This document shows positions 16,977 through 27,500 of a stretch of DNA of 64,000 nt, one piece after another. Position numbers and translations under genes: made by a program. Position 1 is the first letter of the stretch. Every line of letters begins with the position of its first letter. The notes under the pieces were generated by a model. The model searched no databases, was not told the DNA's origin, and was given only the letters and a program-made list of their open reading frames with translations. Source of the stretch: Rhodoferax sp. (lineage in GTDB: Bacteria; Pseudomonadota; Gammaproteobacteria; Burkholderiales; Burkholderiaceae_C); the NCBI GenBank assembly GCA_008015235.1, contig SSFF01000003.1, forward strand, positions 370,145-434,144. The letters are read 5' to 3'.

Positions 16977-19250
16977 TCAGGAGTTCTCTGGCTGGTCGGG
17001 ATAGCGCAGACTGACCAGCCAGGTCACCAGCATGCCGGATGCGACCCCAAATACGCCGGCCGACACCGGCTGGATGCCGAACCACAGACCGTTGCCCTCC
17101 AGTCCCAGCCAGGCACGGACGGCAAGGCTGTTGACCGCCATGTAGTAAACGGTAACGCCCAGCCCCACCAGCATGCCCCACACCGCGCCCAGTCGGGATG
17201 CCTTTTTCCAGAAAATGCCCATCACCATCGCCGGCACAAAGGCCGCACCTGCCAGGGAAAACGAAGCAGAAACCAAGTACAAGATGCCAGCCGGCCGCTG
17301 CGCGGCCACGTAGGCCGCAATCAGGGCGACCACCAGGAGCGCAAATTTGGACCACATCACCCGGCGCATGGCCTGCGCTCGGCTGGATTCGCCTTCAAAG
17401 TACACGTCGTGGGCCAATGCATTACCAATAGTCAGTAACAGCCCGTCGGCGGTGGACAGGGCCGCGGCAAGTCCCCCTGCAGCCACCAGCACGGCAACGA
17501 CATACGGCAGTCCACCGATTTCCGGTGAGGCCAACATGAGCAGATCGGCCCCTACCCTGATTTCCGCGTACTGCAACACCTTGTCATCGTTGACATCGCT
17601 GACCCACAACAGGGAGGGATCGCGTGACCATTGCACCACCCAGGACGGCAACTGGTCAAAACTCTGCCCCGCCAGGTGCACCATGACCTCGTACTTCACC
17701 AACACCGCCAGGGCCGGGGCCGACACATACAACAGGGCAATGAACACCAGCGACCAAGCCACGGAGCGGCGGGTTTCTGCCACGCTGGCCGTGGTGTAAA
17801 AGCGGGTCAGCAAATGGGGCAAGCCGGCCGTTCCCACCATCAGGCACAGCACCAAGGCCAGAAAGTTCAGACGAGATGTATTGAACTGGGCCTGTTCGCT
17901 GGCATCACCCTCCGGATCCCCTGCAAAAGCCTGGACGGTGCGCGGCATCCCTCCCAGAGGCTGTGCGCGTTCGCGGTAGTCCAGCATCTCCTGCTTCCAG
18001 CGCTCGCGTGCGGCACTGACGTCCTTGGGCAGGGATGCCAACTCCCGGCGCAAAGCCGAGGCAGTGGCCTCATCGGCACGGCCATCCCCAACCCGCTGCA
18101 AGCGTTCGCGCAAGTCCTTGCGTTGGGCTTGCAAGGCGGCGTCCACATCCTGGAGCCTGAGGGCCAACTCATCGGCACGGCGCAGGTACTCGTCGCGCAC
18201 CTCCTGCTCGGAGCTGGAACGCAACAGCTTGCTTTCCATTTCAGTGATCGCGCCGATCTGCTGACCAAAGGCCACTGGCGCCAAAGGATTGCCGACTTGC
18301 TTGTAGGCGAGCCACGACACGGGAACCATGAACGCCAACATGATGATGACGTACTGCGTCACCTGGGTCCACGTCACGGCCCGCATGCCACCCAGGAACG
18401 AACACACCAGCACACCGCCCAGCCCCAGCAGGATGCCAATCTCGAAGTGCATGCCGGTCAGGCGCGAGGTAATGAGCCCGACGCCATAGATTTGCGCCAC
18501 CACGTACACGAAAGACACCAGCACCGTGGCCAGGGCTGCAATCATGCGCGGCCAGCGCCCACCGTAGCGGGCGGCAAAATAATCCGGCACGGTGTAGAGC
18601 TGCAGCTTGCGCAGATAGGGCACCACCAAGAGTGCCACCAGGCAGAAACCGCCGGTCCACCCCAGGATGTAGGCAAACCCTCCGGGCATCTCGGCAGTCC
18701 CTGAAAATCCCTGCAGATACAGACCACCTGCCAAGCTGATGAAGGAAGCGGCACTCATCCAGTCGGCCGCTGTCGCCATGCCGTTGTATACCGCGGGAAT
18801 GCGGCGGCCAGCCACGTAGTACTCGGACGCCTCGGCCGTGCGCGCATAGACCCCGATGCCCGCATAGAGCACCAGTGTCGCCGACAGAAAAATACCCGCC
18901 ATCCAGGGACGCGACAGCCCGTACTGCTCGGCCACGGCCAAGACACCCAGCAGCAGCAGCAAGCCAGCGACATAGGCGGCGAAACGGCGGTGGTAATAGG
19001 TGGGAACCTGGTGCGCGGGCGCCGCCGAAGCCACCGGATCGGCCCTGTTGGAGCGCCAGGCGAACACGATCACGATGGCGATGAACACCCCCACCGCCCC
19101 CTGCGCCACGAACCAGTAGCTCCAGGGCCAACCCAGGACTTCGAATTGGAGGTCCCGGGCGAAGAAAACTACGCCGAAAGAGGCAGCAAACCACAGCGCC
19201 AGCAGCACAGCATGCAGCTGCCAGGTGCGCTTGCCGCCCCCAACACTCAT
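16977..19250 (-). CDS. Sodium:solute symporter with fused DUF4212 domain
   Basis: A 757-residue inner-membrane transporter of the SSS family, VC_2705-like branch. Residues 1-75 ([26 protein letters not shown] and [11 protein letters not shown] helices) look like DUF4212, usually a separate small subunit encoded before the symporter; here both are one chain. The rest has about 13 helices and SSS marks such as [29 protein letters not shown] hydrophilic, Arg/Glu-rich likely coiled insert of about 110 residues (about 365-475) lies between helices. The ATG overlaps the ppsA stop (ATGA), giving the start and suggesting co-expression with gluconeogenesis. Substrate is probably an organic acid; this is inference. 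Confidence 0.85.
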   Translation of the reverse strand: MSVGGGKRTWQLHAVLLALWFAASFGVVFFARDLQFEVLGWPWSYWFVAQGAVGVFIAIVIVFAWRSNRADPVASAAPAHQVPTYYHRRFAAYVAGLLLLLGVLAVAEQYGLSRPWMAGIFLSATLVLYAGIGVYARTAEASEYYVAGRRIPAVYNGMATAADWMSAASFISLAGGLYLQGFSGTAEMPGGFAYILGWTGGFCLVALLVVPYLRKLQLYTVPDYFAARYGGRWPRMIAALATVLVSFVYVVAQIYGVGLITSRLTGMHFEIGILLGLGGVLVCSFLGGMRAVTWTQVTQYVIIMLAFMVPVSWLAYKQVGNPLAPVAFGQQIGAITEMESKLLRSSSEQEVRDEYLRRADELALRLQDVDAALQAQRKDLRERLQRVGDGRADEATASALRRELASLPKDVSAARERWKQEMLDYRERAQPLGGMPRTVQAFAGDPEGDASEQAQFNTSRLNFLALVLCLMVGTAGLPHLLTRFYTTASVAETRRSVAWSLVFIALLYVSAPALAVLVKYEVMVHLAGQSFDQLPSWVVQWSRDPSLLWVSDVNDDKVLQYAEIRVGADLLMLASPEIGGLPYVVAVLVAAGGLAAALSTADGLLLTIGNALAHDVYFEGESSRAQAMRRVMWSKFALLVVALIAAYVAAQRPAGILYLVSASFSLAGAAFVPAMVMGIFWKKASRLGAVWGMLVGLGVTVYYMAVNSLAVRAWLGLEGNGLWFGIQPVSAGVFGVASGMLVTWLVSLRYPDQPENS

Positions 19251-21640
19251 CGTGCAGCGAGCTTCTGCCAGGTGGCGATCACGGAGTCGGGATTGAGCGA
19301 AATGGACGAAATGCCCTGCTCTTCCAGCCACAGCGCAAAGTCAGGGTGGTCACTGGGGCCCTGGCCGCAGATGCCGATGTATTTGCCCTGCTTGCGGCAG
19401 GCGGCAATGGCCTGGCTAATCAGCGCCTTCACGGCCGGGTCGCGTTCGTCGAAATCGGCAGCCAGCAGCTCCAGCCCCGAATCGCGGTCCAGGCCCAGGG
19501 TCAGCTGGGTCAGGTCGTTGGAACCGATGGAGAAGCCGTCGAAGAATTCCAGGAACTGCTCGGCCAGGATGGCGTTGCTCGGGATCTCGCACATCATGAT
19601 GAGCTTAAGTTCGTTTTCGCCCCGGCGCAGGCCGTGCTTGCCCAGCAGTTCGGTCACGCGCTGGGCCTGGCCCAGGGTGCGCACGAACGGCACCATGACC
19701 TGCACATTGGTCAGCCCCATGTCGTTACGCACACGCTTCAAGGCTTCGCACTCCATGGCAAAGGCTTCACCGAAGTCCTGACTGATGTAGCGCGCCGCAC
19801 CGCGAAAGCCCAGCATGGGGTTTTCTTCCTCGGGTTCGTAGCGGCTGCCGCCGATTAGCTTGCGGTACTCGTTGCTCTTGAAGTCGGACAGGCGCACGAT
19901 CACGGGCTTGGGCCAGAAAGCAGCAGCAATGGTCGCCACGCCTTCGGCAACGCGGTCCACATAGAAAGCACGTGGTGAAGCGTGGCCACGGGCCACGGAT
20001 TCGACCGCCTTTTTCAAGTCAGCATCGACATTGGGGTAGTCCAGGATCGCCTTCGGGTGCACGCCGATGTTGTTGTTGATGATGAACTCCAGACGTGCCA
20101 GGCCCACACCCTCGTTGGGCAACTGGGCAAAGTCGAAGGCGAGCTGGGGGTTGCCCACGTTCATCATGACCTTGACCGGAATTTCGGGCATGACGCCGCG
20201 CTGCACTTCGGTCACTTCGGTTTCCAGCAGGCCGTCATAGATGAAGCCGGTATCGCCCTCGGCGCAGCTCACGGTCACCAGCATGCCTTCCTTGAGCTGT
20301 TCGGTGGCGTGGCCGCAGCCCACCACGGCGGGAATGCCGAGTTCGCGCGCAATGATGGCTGCGTGGCAGGTGCGCCCGCCGCGGTTGGTGACGATGGCGC
20401 TGGCGCGCTTCATCACCGGTTCCCAGTTCGGGTCGGTCATGTCGGTCACCAGGATGTCACCCGGCTGCACCTTGTCCATCTCGCTGATGTTGTGCACGAT
20501 GCGCACCGGGCCGGTACCGATCTTCTGGCCGATGGCACGGCCTTCGGCCATGACGGCGCCCTTGCCCTTGAGCTTGTAGCGCAGCTCGGCGGTGTTGCCA
20601 GCCTGGCTCTTCACGGTCTCAGGCCGCGCCTGCAGGATGTAGAGCTGACCGTCGTTGCCGTCCTTGCCCCACTCGATGTCCATGGGGCGGCCATAGTGCT
20701 CTTCAATGATCAGGGCGTAGTGGGCCAGTTGCTCGACGTCGGCATCGGTCAGCGAATAGCGGTTGCGCAGTTCGGTGGGCACGTCGGTGGTCTTGATGAG
20801 CTTGCCGCTCTGGGCTTTTTCTTCCGGGGTGCAGAACACCATCTGGATCAGCTTGGAGCCCAGGTTGCGGCGGATGACGGCGCGCTTGCCGGCCTTCAGC
20901 ATGGGTTTGTGGACGTAGAACTCGTCGGGATTCACGGCGCCCTGCACCACAGTTTCGCCCAGACCGTAGCTGGAGGTGATGAACACCACCTGGTCAAAGC
21001 CCGATTCCGTGTCGATGGTGAACATCACGCCCGAGGCGCCGATGTCGGAACGCACCATACGCTGGATGCCGGCGCTCAGTGCCACCACGTCGTGGGCAAA
21101 GCCCTTGTGCACGCGGTAGCTGATGGCGCGGTCGTTGTAGAGCGAAGCGAACACTTCGCGCACCTTGTGCAGGATGTCGTCGATGCCGTGCACGTTCAGG
21201 AAGGTTTCCTGCTGGCCGGCAAAGGAGGCGTCGGGCAGGTCTTCGGCGGTGGCGGAAGAACGCACGGCAAAGGTGGCATCGGCATTGCCGGCACTCAGCA
21301 CAGCAAAGGCTTCGCGGATGCCTTTTTCCAGTTCGGGCGGGAACGGCTGGGCTTCGACCAGGGCGCGGATTTCGGCACCGACCTGGGCCAGGGCACGCAC
21401 GTCTTCCACGTCCAAAGCCGCGAGCTTGGCGCTGATCTTCTCGGTCAGGCCATCGAATTTGAGGAATTCACGGAAGGCATGGGCCGTGGTGGCAAAGCCA
21501 GTGGGTACTTTGACTCCATGGGGCAGGTGCGAAATCATTTCGCCCAGGCTGGCGTTCTTGCCGCCGACGGTTTCCACGTCGGTCATGCGCAGTTTTTCGA
21601 AAGGTACGACCAGGGCGGTCGCATCGAACAGGTTGGACAT
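19247..21640 (-). CDS. ppsA: Phosphoenolpyruvate synthase
   Basis: PpsA converts pyruvate and ATP to PEP, AMP and phosphate for gluconeogenesis. The 797-residue protein has the N-terminal ATP-grasp-like PPDK domain ([36 protein letters not shown]), the phosphohistidine domain [21 protein letters not shown] with the catalytic His, and the C-terminal PEP-utilising barrel ending near [22 protein letters not shown] precedes the ATG. The gene is divergent from its regulator, about 200 bases apart, and overlaps the symporter at its 3' end. Confidence 0.97.
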   Translation of the reverse strand: MSNLFDATALVVPFEKLRMTDVETVGGKNASLGEMISHLPHGVKVPTGFATTAHAFREFLKFDGLTEKISAKLAALDVEDVRALAQVGAEIRALVEAQPFPPELEKGIREAFAVLSAGNADATFAVRSSATAEDLPDASFAGQQETFLNVHGIDDILHKVREVFASLYNDRAISYRVHKGFAHDVVALSAGIQRMVRSDIGASGVMFTIDTESGFDQVVFITSSYGLGETVVQGAVNPDEFYVHKPMLKAGKRAVIRRNLGSKLIQMVFCTPEEKAQSGKLIKTTDVPTELRNRYSLTDADVEQLAHYALIIEEHYGRPMDIEWGKDGNDGQLYILQARPETVKSQAGNTAELRYKLKGKGAVMAEGRAIGQKIGTGPVRIVHNISEMDKVQPGDILVTDMTDPNWEPVMKRASAIVTNRGGRTCHAAIIARELGIPAVVGCGHATEQLKEGMLVTVSCAEGDTGFIYDGLLETEVTEVQRGVMPEIPVKVMMNVGNPQLAFDFAQLPNEGVGLARLEFIINNNIGVHPKAILDYPNVDADLKKAVESVARGHASPRAFYVDRVAEGVATIAAAFWPKPVIVRLSDFKSNEYRKLIGGSRYEPEEENPMLGFRGAARYISQDFGEAFAMECEALKRVRNDMGLTNVQVMVPFVRTLGQAQRVTELLGKHGLRRGENELKLIMMCEIPSNAILAEQFLEFFDGFSIGSNDLTQLTLGLDRDSGLELLAADFDERDPAVKALISQAIAACRKQGKYIGICGQGPSDHPDFALWLEEQGISSISLNPDSVIATWQKLAAR

Positions 21641-21844
21641 ACAAGCTCCTAAGTTAAAAAACCGGGTCTCCCACGAAGGGAGGCGTCACGCTGGGAGCGG
21701 CTCTGTTGTTGCTGTTGTGCGGCCCGAAAGCTGACAGAATACGTGTCTGATCGCACATTGTAGGGGGCCGGGGCGTGACGACCAAGGCCACGAAGCCCCA
21801 AGCCCTTGCATTGCGCTGACGACCACGCACCGCCCGACCTGCCC

Positions 21845-22666
21845 ATGCAACACCGCACCGTATTTTTCGTCTCTGACGGCACCGGCATCACCGCCGAAAC
21901 CTTTGGCAACGCCATCCTGGCCCAGTTCGAGACCCGCGGTCGCCACATCCGTCTGCCCTTCATCGACACCGCGGACAAGGCGCACCAGGTGGTGCGCCAG
22001 ATCAACCACGCCGGCGTCATCGACGGCAACAAGCCCATCGTCTTCACCACCCTGGTGAACATGGAAGTGCTCAAGGTGCTGCAGGACAACTGCCAGGGCA
22101 TGCTGCTGGACATGTTCGGCATGTTCGTGCACCCGCTGGAGCAGGAACTGGGCCTCAAGTCGAACCACCGCATCGGCCGCTTTTCGGACGCCAGCAAGAG
22201 CAAGGAATACCAGAGCCGCATCGAGGCCATCAATTTCTCGCTGGCCCACGACGACGGCCAGAGCAACCGTGACCTGGAGCAAAGCGACGTCATCCTGGTG
22301 GGCGTAAGCCGCAGCGGCAAGACGCCCACATCGTTGTACCTAGCCATGCAGTTCGGCCTGAAAGCGTCGAACTACCCGCTGATTCCCGAAGACTTCGAGC
22401 GCCGCCACCTGCCACCGGCCCTGGTTCCGCACAAGCACAAGATTTTTGGCCTGACCATCGCCCCGGAGCGCCTGAGCGAAATCCGCAACGAGCGCCGACC
22501 CAATTCGCGCTACGCCAGCATAGAGAACTGCCGCATGGAAGTGAGCGAGGCCGAGGCCATGATGCGGCGCACCGGCATCCGCTGGCTCTCAACCACCACC
22601 AAGTCGATCGAAGAGATCGCCGCCACCATCCTGCAAGACATCCGCCCGGAGCAAAGCGGCTACTGA
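21845..22666 (+). CDS. ppsR: PEP synthase regulatory kinase/pyrophosphorylase
   Basis: A DUF299-family bifunctional enzyme that phosphorylates PpsA on threonine with ADP to inactivate it and reverses this with phosphate. The 273-residue product has VFFVSDGTGITAETFGNAIL at the N-terminus, and the P-loop-like GVSRSGKTPTSLYLA near 155-170. The start at 21845 (MQHRTVFFV) matches the family; the short upstream extension does not. It is divergent from ppsA, the usual arrangement. Confidence 0.95.
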   Translation: MQHRTVFFVSDGTGITAETFGNAILAQFETRGRHIRLPFIDTADKAHQVVRQINHAGVIDGNKPIVFTTLVNMEVLKVLQDNCQGMLLDMFGMFVHPLEQELGLKSNHRIGRFSDASKSKEYQSRIEAINFSLAHDDGQSNRDLEQSDVILVGVSRSGKTPTSLYLAMQFGLKASNYPLIPEDFERRHLPPALVPHKHKIFGLTIAPERLSEIRNERRPNSRYASIENCRMEVSEAEAMMRRTGIRWLSTTTKSIEEIAATILQDIRPEQSGY

Positions 22667-22677
22667 GTGGCCGCAAT

Positions 22678-22728
22678 TTGCTATGCTTTCAGGAGCTACC
22701 TGCGCTTATTCCATGCGGGCAATATGCC
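22678..22728 (+). repeat. Interspersed ~50-bp repeat, copy 4 (after ppsR)
   Basis: TTGCTATGCTTTCAGGAGCT, then ACCTGCGCTTATTCCA, then TGCGGGCAATATGCC. It starts 12 bases after the ppsR stop, between convergent genes. It is more diverged at the 3' end than other copies. Confidence 0.7.
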
Positions 22729-22747
22729 AATATGGCCCTAAAAAACC

Positions 22748-23062
22748 CTACTCTGGAACGTACACGATGCCGCCGTCCTTCATGCGGTAGGCAGTGCCGG
22801 CCTTGGCCCCCTCGCCCTGGCCGATCTGGCCACTGGACTTGTAACGCTCGATCTTTTCCCCCTTCTTCACCATCATCTCCATGGTGGGTTTGCCCGCATC
22901 GGTGATCACCGTCACATCCTGTTTGCTGAAACTGTTGAGCATGGGGTTCTGCGCCACGGTGATCAGCAGGGCCGCGATGATGACCAGGAAGATATCGATG
23001 ATGTTGACCACCGAAAGAATGGGGTCGTCGCTCTCGGGTTCGTGCAGCAGTTTCAAAGACAT
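22748..23062 (-). CDS. DUF2149 protein, ExbD-like, HmuV type
   Basis: A 104-residue protein with one N-terminal membrane helix (about 16-38) and a small C-terminal periplasmic domain ending GGIVYVPE. The helix NIIDIFLVIIAALLITV carries Asp23 at the position of the proton-relay Asp of ExbD; compare PLVDVMLVLLIIFIITV in the ExbD encoded at 46536. This supports an ExbD/TolR-like role with the adjacent ExbB-like channel. GGAGG lies seven bases before the ATG. It is the last gene of the five-gene heme operon. DUF2149 proteins are found beside CobN-like genes in Bacteroidetes hmu operons; function here is inferred. Confidence 0.8.
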   Translation of the reverse strand: MSLKLLHEPESDDPILSVVNIIDIFLVIIAALLITVAQNPMLNSFSKQDVTVITDAGKPTMEMMVKKGEKIERYKSSGQIGQGEGAKAGTAYRMKDGGIVYVPE

Positions 23063-23123
23063 GGGAAAACCTCCGTGCTGCGCACTGCGGTGCGAGCTTG
23101 CTTGGGGCGGCCCGGCGCGACGC

Positions 23124-23615
23124 TCATACCGCCCTCCTTTTTTGCAGGGTCACCAGCTCTTCGGCCAGCCAGCGGCGGCGCACGTTGGCCACCCAGTAGG
23201 TGATGCTGGCGGCAATCAGCGCCAGTATCACCGCCGAGAACGCCACCGTCAGGCTGCCCGACACCTGGGCCAGGTTGCCGTCTGACAGCGACTTGAGTGC
23301 CGGACCCATGGGAATCATGGTCCCAACCAGCCCCAGCATCGGGGCAATGCGGCTGGCTAGGCGTTCGGGTTCGAGCAGCTTGTGGGCAAACAGGTCGAGT
23401 TCGTCCTCGCTTGCCTGCGGGCACTCCTCCACGTAGCGCAGCAGCGGATAGCCCCCCGAGAGTGCCGGGTTGCGGCGCTGCAGCGCCTGCACGGCAAAGG
23501 CGCCAAGCACGTAGAGTGCGTAGACAAACAGCAGGGCTACCAGCCCCAGCACCGGCAGCAGGAACAGCTGCCCCACCTGGTACATGAAGATTTCAATGGT
23601 CGAGCTCTGGCTCAT
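23124..23615 (-). CDS. MotA/TolQ/ExbB-type proton channel, short form, HmuU type
   Basis: A 163-residue inner-membrane protein of the MotA/TolQ/ExbB superfamily, shorter than ordinary ExbB (about 240). Three helices are visible: LFLLPVLGLVALLFVYALYV, the conserved pore segment around APMLGLVGTMIPMGP, and VAFSAVILALIAASITYWV. The start at 23615 has AAGGAAAG upstream; a longer frame to 23693 overlaps the chaN-like gene. It should form a proton-driven motor with the DUF2149 protein encoded next, powering either the receptor or the CobN-like chelatase. A normal ExbB is encoded elsewhere in the island, so this is not a general TonB motor gene by context. Confidence 0.85.
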   Translation of the reverse strand: MSQSSTIEIFMYQVGQLFLLPVLGLVALLFVYALYVLGAFAVQALQRRNPALSGGYPLLRYVEECPQASEDELDLFAHKLLEPERLASRIAPMLGLVGTMIPMGPALKSLSDGNLAQVSGSLTVAFSAVILALIAASITYWVANVRRRWLAEELVTLQKRRAV

Positions 23616-23629
23616 GGTTCTTTCCTTAA

Positions 23630-24547
23630 TTAAGACTTGGGAGATGAAGAAGGGATGGCGGGTGCTGCCACGCCGGGCAAGGGCGTCGCGCACATATCCG
23701 GGCGGTCGGTAGGCACGGTGAACCAGACTAGGTCAAACCCGGCCAGGTCGTACTGCAAAGGTGCCGCCAACGTGCCCGCGGTTTCCAGCAGGCCGATCGA
23801 CAAGGCACGATCGGGCGCAGCCAGGTAGCGGGGCACCGCGCGGTCGCTGCGCACGTGGCCGGAGCCGGCAATCAACACCACCGGGCCACCCACAGCATCC
23901 AGCACCTGGGCCATGCGCGCATCGCGGGCGCGCTGGGCCAGCACGGTGCGCGCCAGGCGTGGGCTTTCCGGACGCAGCCCGCAGTGGCCTTGGACCACGT
24001 CGTCTTCCAGTGCCGCCTGTTGCACGGGCGTGGCGCCGGGCAAGGCGGGTGTGGTCTCGCCGAGGGCAATCTTGCGCGCCTCCACACGCGACAGGTTGGC
24101 GGCACGCAAGGGCCAATGGCGCTGGGCAGCCAAGGCAATCAGGTCCTTGTACATGGGCCAACGCCAGCCTTTACGGTTGAGCTGGCCAGCATCGGCCAGG
24201 GCTTCCGCGTCCACCACCCCTTGCGACTGAACCGCGCTCAGCGCGGCCTGGTGCTCCGAGTCCAGCTGCTCCATGGCCAGCGCGACTTGAACCCCGCGTG
24301 CAGCCAACCCCTGCAGCAGGTCCAACTGGCGGGCGTGGTGCACAGCGCTGTCGTGCTTTTCGCCCAGCAAGACATAGCGTGCACCGGCGGCACGCTGGTA
24401 GAGCGCGTCCTCGGTGACAAACTGCTGGGCGTGCACATCCCAGATGCGCCCCTGCAGCGGATGGGTCTGCGGCACGGCGGGCTGCGCCAGGGCCGCACCA
24501 CAGCTGCAGCACAGGCCCAGGATCGTTTTCCAAGTGCGCAGGTTCAT
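23630..24547 (-). CDS. ChaN-family heme-binding protein
   Basis: A 305-residue exported protein of the ChaN/DUF399 family; Campylobacter ChaN is an outer-membrane lipoprotein that binds two hemes as a dimer. A signal peptide spans about 1-21 (ILGLCCSCGAALA); the cysteines near the cleavage site do not make a clean lipobox, so it may be a lipoprotein or a soluble periplasmic protein. Family motifs YVLLGEKHDSAVHHARQ and LAMEQLD are present. The ATG overlaps the stop of the CobN-like gene (ATGA), which fixes the start. The operon context with a heme-type receptor supports a role in passing heme through the periplasm. Confidence 0.85.
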   Translation of the reverse strand: MNLRTWKTILGLCCSCGAALAQPAVPQTHPLQGRIWDVHAQQFVTEDALYQRAAGARYVLLGEKHDSAVHHARQLDLLQGLAARGVQVALAMEQLDSEHQAALSAVQSQGVVDAEALADAGQLNRKGWRWPMYKDLIALAAQRHWPLRAANLSRVEARKIALGETTPALPGATPVQQAALEDDVVQGHCGLRPESPRLARTVLAQRARDARMAQVLDAVGGPVVLIAGSGHVRSDRAVPRYLAAPDRALSIGLLETAGTLAAPLQYDLAGFDLVWFTVPTDRPDMCATPLPGVAAPAIPSSSPKS

Positions 24548-27500
24548 GCTTTTCTCCATTGGCGCCAGGCACCCAGTGCAGGAGCCGCCAGCAAGAGCCC
24601 CATGGCCAGCACCAGCATGGCGCCCAGGGCTTGCACTACCGGCTGCTCCATGACTTTTTCCAGCTGCATGCCCTTGATCTGCGGCGGGGTCAGCATTTCT
24701 TCCAGCTTCTCCTGCAGGGTCTGGGGCGCTGCCGGTGTGGCAGCGGGTTGCATCGCCGTGTTGGGCTGCGCACCATCCACCGGCCGGCCCAGTCCATAGC
24801 CGGACAGCCCCACGAACTCCTGGAAGGTCTGGTTGCTGGTGCGCACGTCAAAACGCTTAGCCAGGTCGGTATAGCGCGCCTTGAGCTCGTCCACGGTCGC
24901 AGCGTCGGCCTGCCAGTAGCCCTGGCGCGCCATCTCCAGCATGCGCTCCATCATCTGGGCCAGGGCATGCGGGTTGTTCTTTTCCATCCACTGGCGCATT
25001 CCCAGCTTGTGCTTGTCGCGCACATACACGTCGGCAAACTCCTGCCACTGGTCGTCGCGCACGATCTCGCGCGCCACCGTGGTCCAGCCGGTAAAGTTGT
25101 TCATGCTGTCGAGCATCTGCAAGGTGCCGGCATAGCCTTCCTTCATCAGTCCCTGGATGTAGCCGGGGTGGAACTCGCGCGTGGCCAGTTCCCGGGCCAG
25201 GAAGGCGCTGGCTTCTTCGGCCTTGCCCGACCCCGTGCCCCGCAGGTTCGAGATGAACAGCTCCGGTGCCTTGCCGTCCAGGTAACGCACGGCGGTGGCA
25301 ATGCCACCCAGGTACTGGAAGGGGTCGTCCGTGGTCAGCATGCCGTACAGGTTGGAGCTGCGCGACAGCACCGCCCCCTGCGTGCCCCGCAGGTGGGCGG
25401 CATAGAGGTTCATGCTGGCGCCACCGCTGCTGCCACCGGCTTCGCGGGCCAGGTCGGCTCCGCTCTTGCCCCAGTCGGCTTCCAGCGGGCCATAGGCGAA
25501 CTGCATCTTGCGCAGGTAGAGCTCGGCCATCTTGCGGTCGCCCTCCTCCTTGGTCTTCCAGGTGTCGGTGGCCAGGGCGGCATCGTCCAGACCCGAGCCG
25601 TAGCTGCCCGAAGCCCCCGAGAAAATGCGCGTCTCGCCCGCACGCTGGGCGGCATCGGCACGCCAGCCCTGCGCCACCAGGCCACTGGCAATGGTGCGTG
25701 CGTTGAGGGCCACGGCGTTGTCCGGCTCGCCCGTGGCCTGCGACGCCAGCTGGGCGGCACGCGCCAGCTGCTTCATCACATTGGGGAAATGGTCGCGGTA
25801 CAGGCCCGTGGCCGACAGCACCACGTCAATGCGCGCGCGGCCCAGCTCCTTGCGTGGCACCAGTTTCACATCGACGACACGGCCTCCGGCATCCCACACC
25901 GGCTCTGCACCCAGTGCCCACAGGGCCTGGGCTTCCAGCATGCCCAGATGGCGCATGGTTTCCACCGACCACAGCGTGAACGTGAACTTGGAAGGGGTCT
26001 TCCCGGTTTTCTTCTGGTGCGCAGCCACCAGCTTGTCCAGCGCCTCCTTGCCCGCCGCCCAGGCTGCCTTGGTGGGCACGCGCGAAGGATCAAAGCCGTA
26101 GAGATTGCGCCCGGTGGGCAGGCTGTCAGGGTTTTTGATGGCGTCGCCGCCGTAGGACGTGGGGATGTAGCGGCCACTGAGCGCAGCCAGCAGGCCACGG
26201 GTCTCGCCCTCTGCCGCCAGATCCACATACCAGCGCCGCCCCTGCTCCACCAGGGCCTGGAGCTTATCGGGCAAGCCCGACGTGGACTGCCCCAGCACCA
26301 CGTGCTTGTACAACAGCTGGTAGGGCGCAGTCTGGGTCATCTTGGCGTAGTCGGCCACGATGGCTTCGTCCGCTTCCAGGTCGTTGCCATCCACATGCGT
26401 AGCCGTCGCCTCCCAGAACGGTGCACCCAGCATCATGAGCACGGTGTACAGGCGCCCCTGCACGTCCGTGCCTTGGCCGAAAGTGTGCAGGCCCAGTGGC
26501 TGGGCGGTCTGCGCCAGCTCGTGCAAATGATCGTGCAGGGCGTTGATGAATGCCGGGAATTCGCGCTCCATGCGCTCGGGCGTCCAGCCCATGTCGCGGT
26601 CGATGCGCTCCTTGCGAACCTGGGCGGTGACCGACAGGCGCAACTGCTCCTTCACGGCCCCGTGATCCTGGGCCAGCCAGGCATGCAGGTCGTCATGCAG
26701 CTTCGTCAAGGTCGCATGCAGGCCTGCGGGGGCAAACGCTGGCGTCTGGTGGCTGATGTTCACGGCCCGACCCCGGCGCTTGGTCTGGGTGGCTTCGCCG
26801 ATGTTGTCCACGATGTAGGGGTAGATCACCGGCACATCGCCCAGTGCCATGAGCGGGTAGTCGTACACCCACAAGCCGCGCTCCTTGCCAGGCAACCACT
26901 CCTGGGTGCCGTGGGTGCCAAAGTGAATGAGCGCGTCCGCCTGGAACTGCTTGCGCACCCACAGGTAGTTCGCCATGTAGGAATGCGGCGGCGCCGCCGT
27001 GGAAGAGTGGTAGATCTCCTTGCCCTTGGCATAGACACCACCGCCAATGGGCTCTCCGCGCGGCGGCTGGGGCATGAGGATCACGTTGCCGAGTTTGAGC
27101 CGCGGCACGGCAAAGAACTTTTCCCCATTGCGCCGCACCAGGAATACCGACTTCTCGACCTGCGCCACCGAAGGCGTCCAGACATCGCGCCGCTCCTCGG
27201 GCAAGCTGTCCAGCCAGGCCTTGTAGCTTGCCAGCGGCATCAGCTCGGCCAGGCCGTCTTTCACCAGCGCTTCCATTTCCACGTCCACCGACCCCGGACG
27301 GTAGTAGGGCGTGAGCAGGCGCTGCAGCTTGGCGGTCAGCGCATCGGCATCCAGGGCCTCGGTGCGGTAGCCCTCGGCCTTCATGGCCGCCAGCGTACTC
27401 TGCAGGCTCCTGGGCAGGTTCATGAACGAAGCGCTCAGGTTCTTCTCCCCCGCGGGATAGTTCCAGAACATGATGGCCACCTTCTTGTCGGCATTGCTGG

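Noticed and set aside
23053..23127. 24-codon frame overlapping the stop of the ExbB-like gene (ATGA)
   Set aside because: Composition is not protein-like and it runs into the start of the DUF2149 gene in another frame; the overlap is probably chance.
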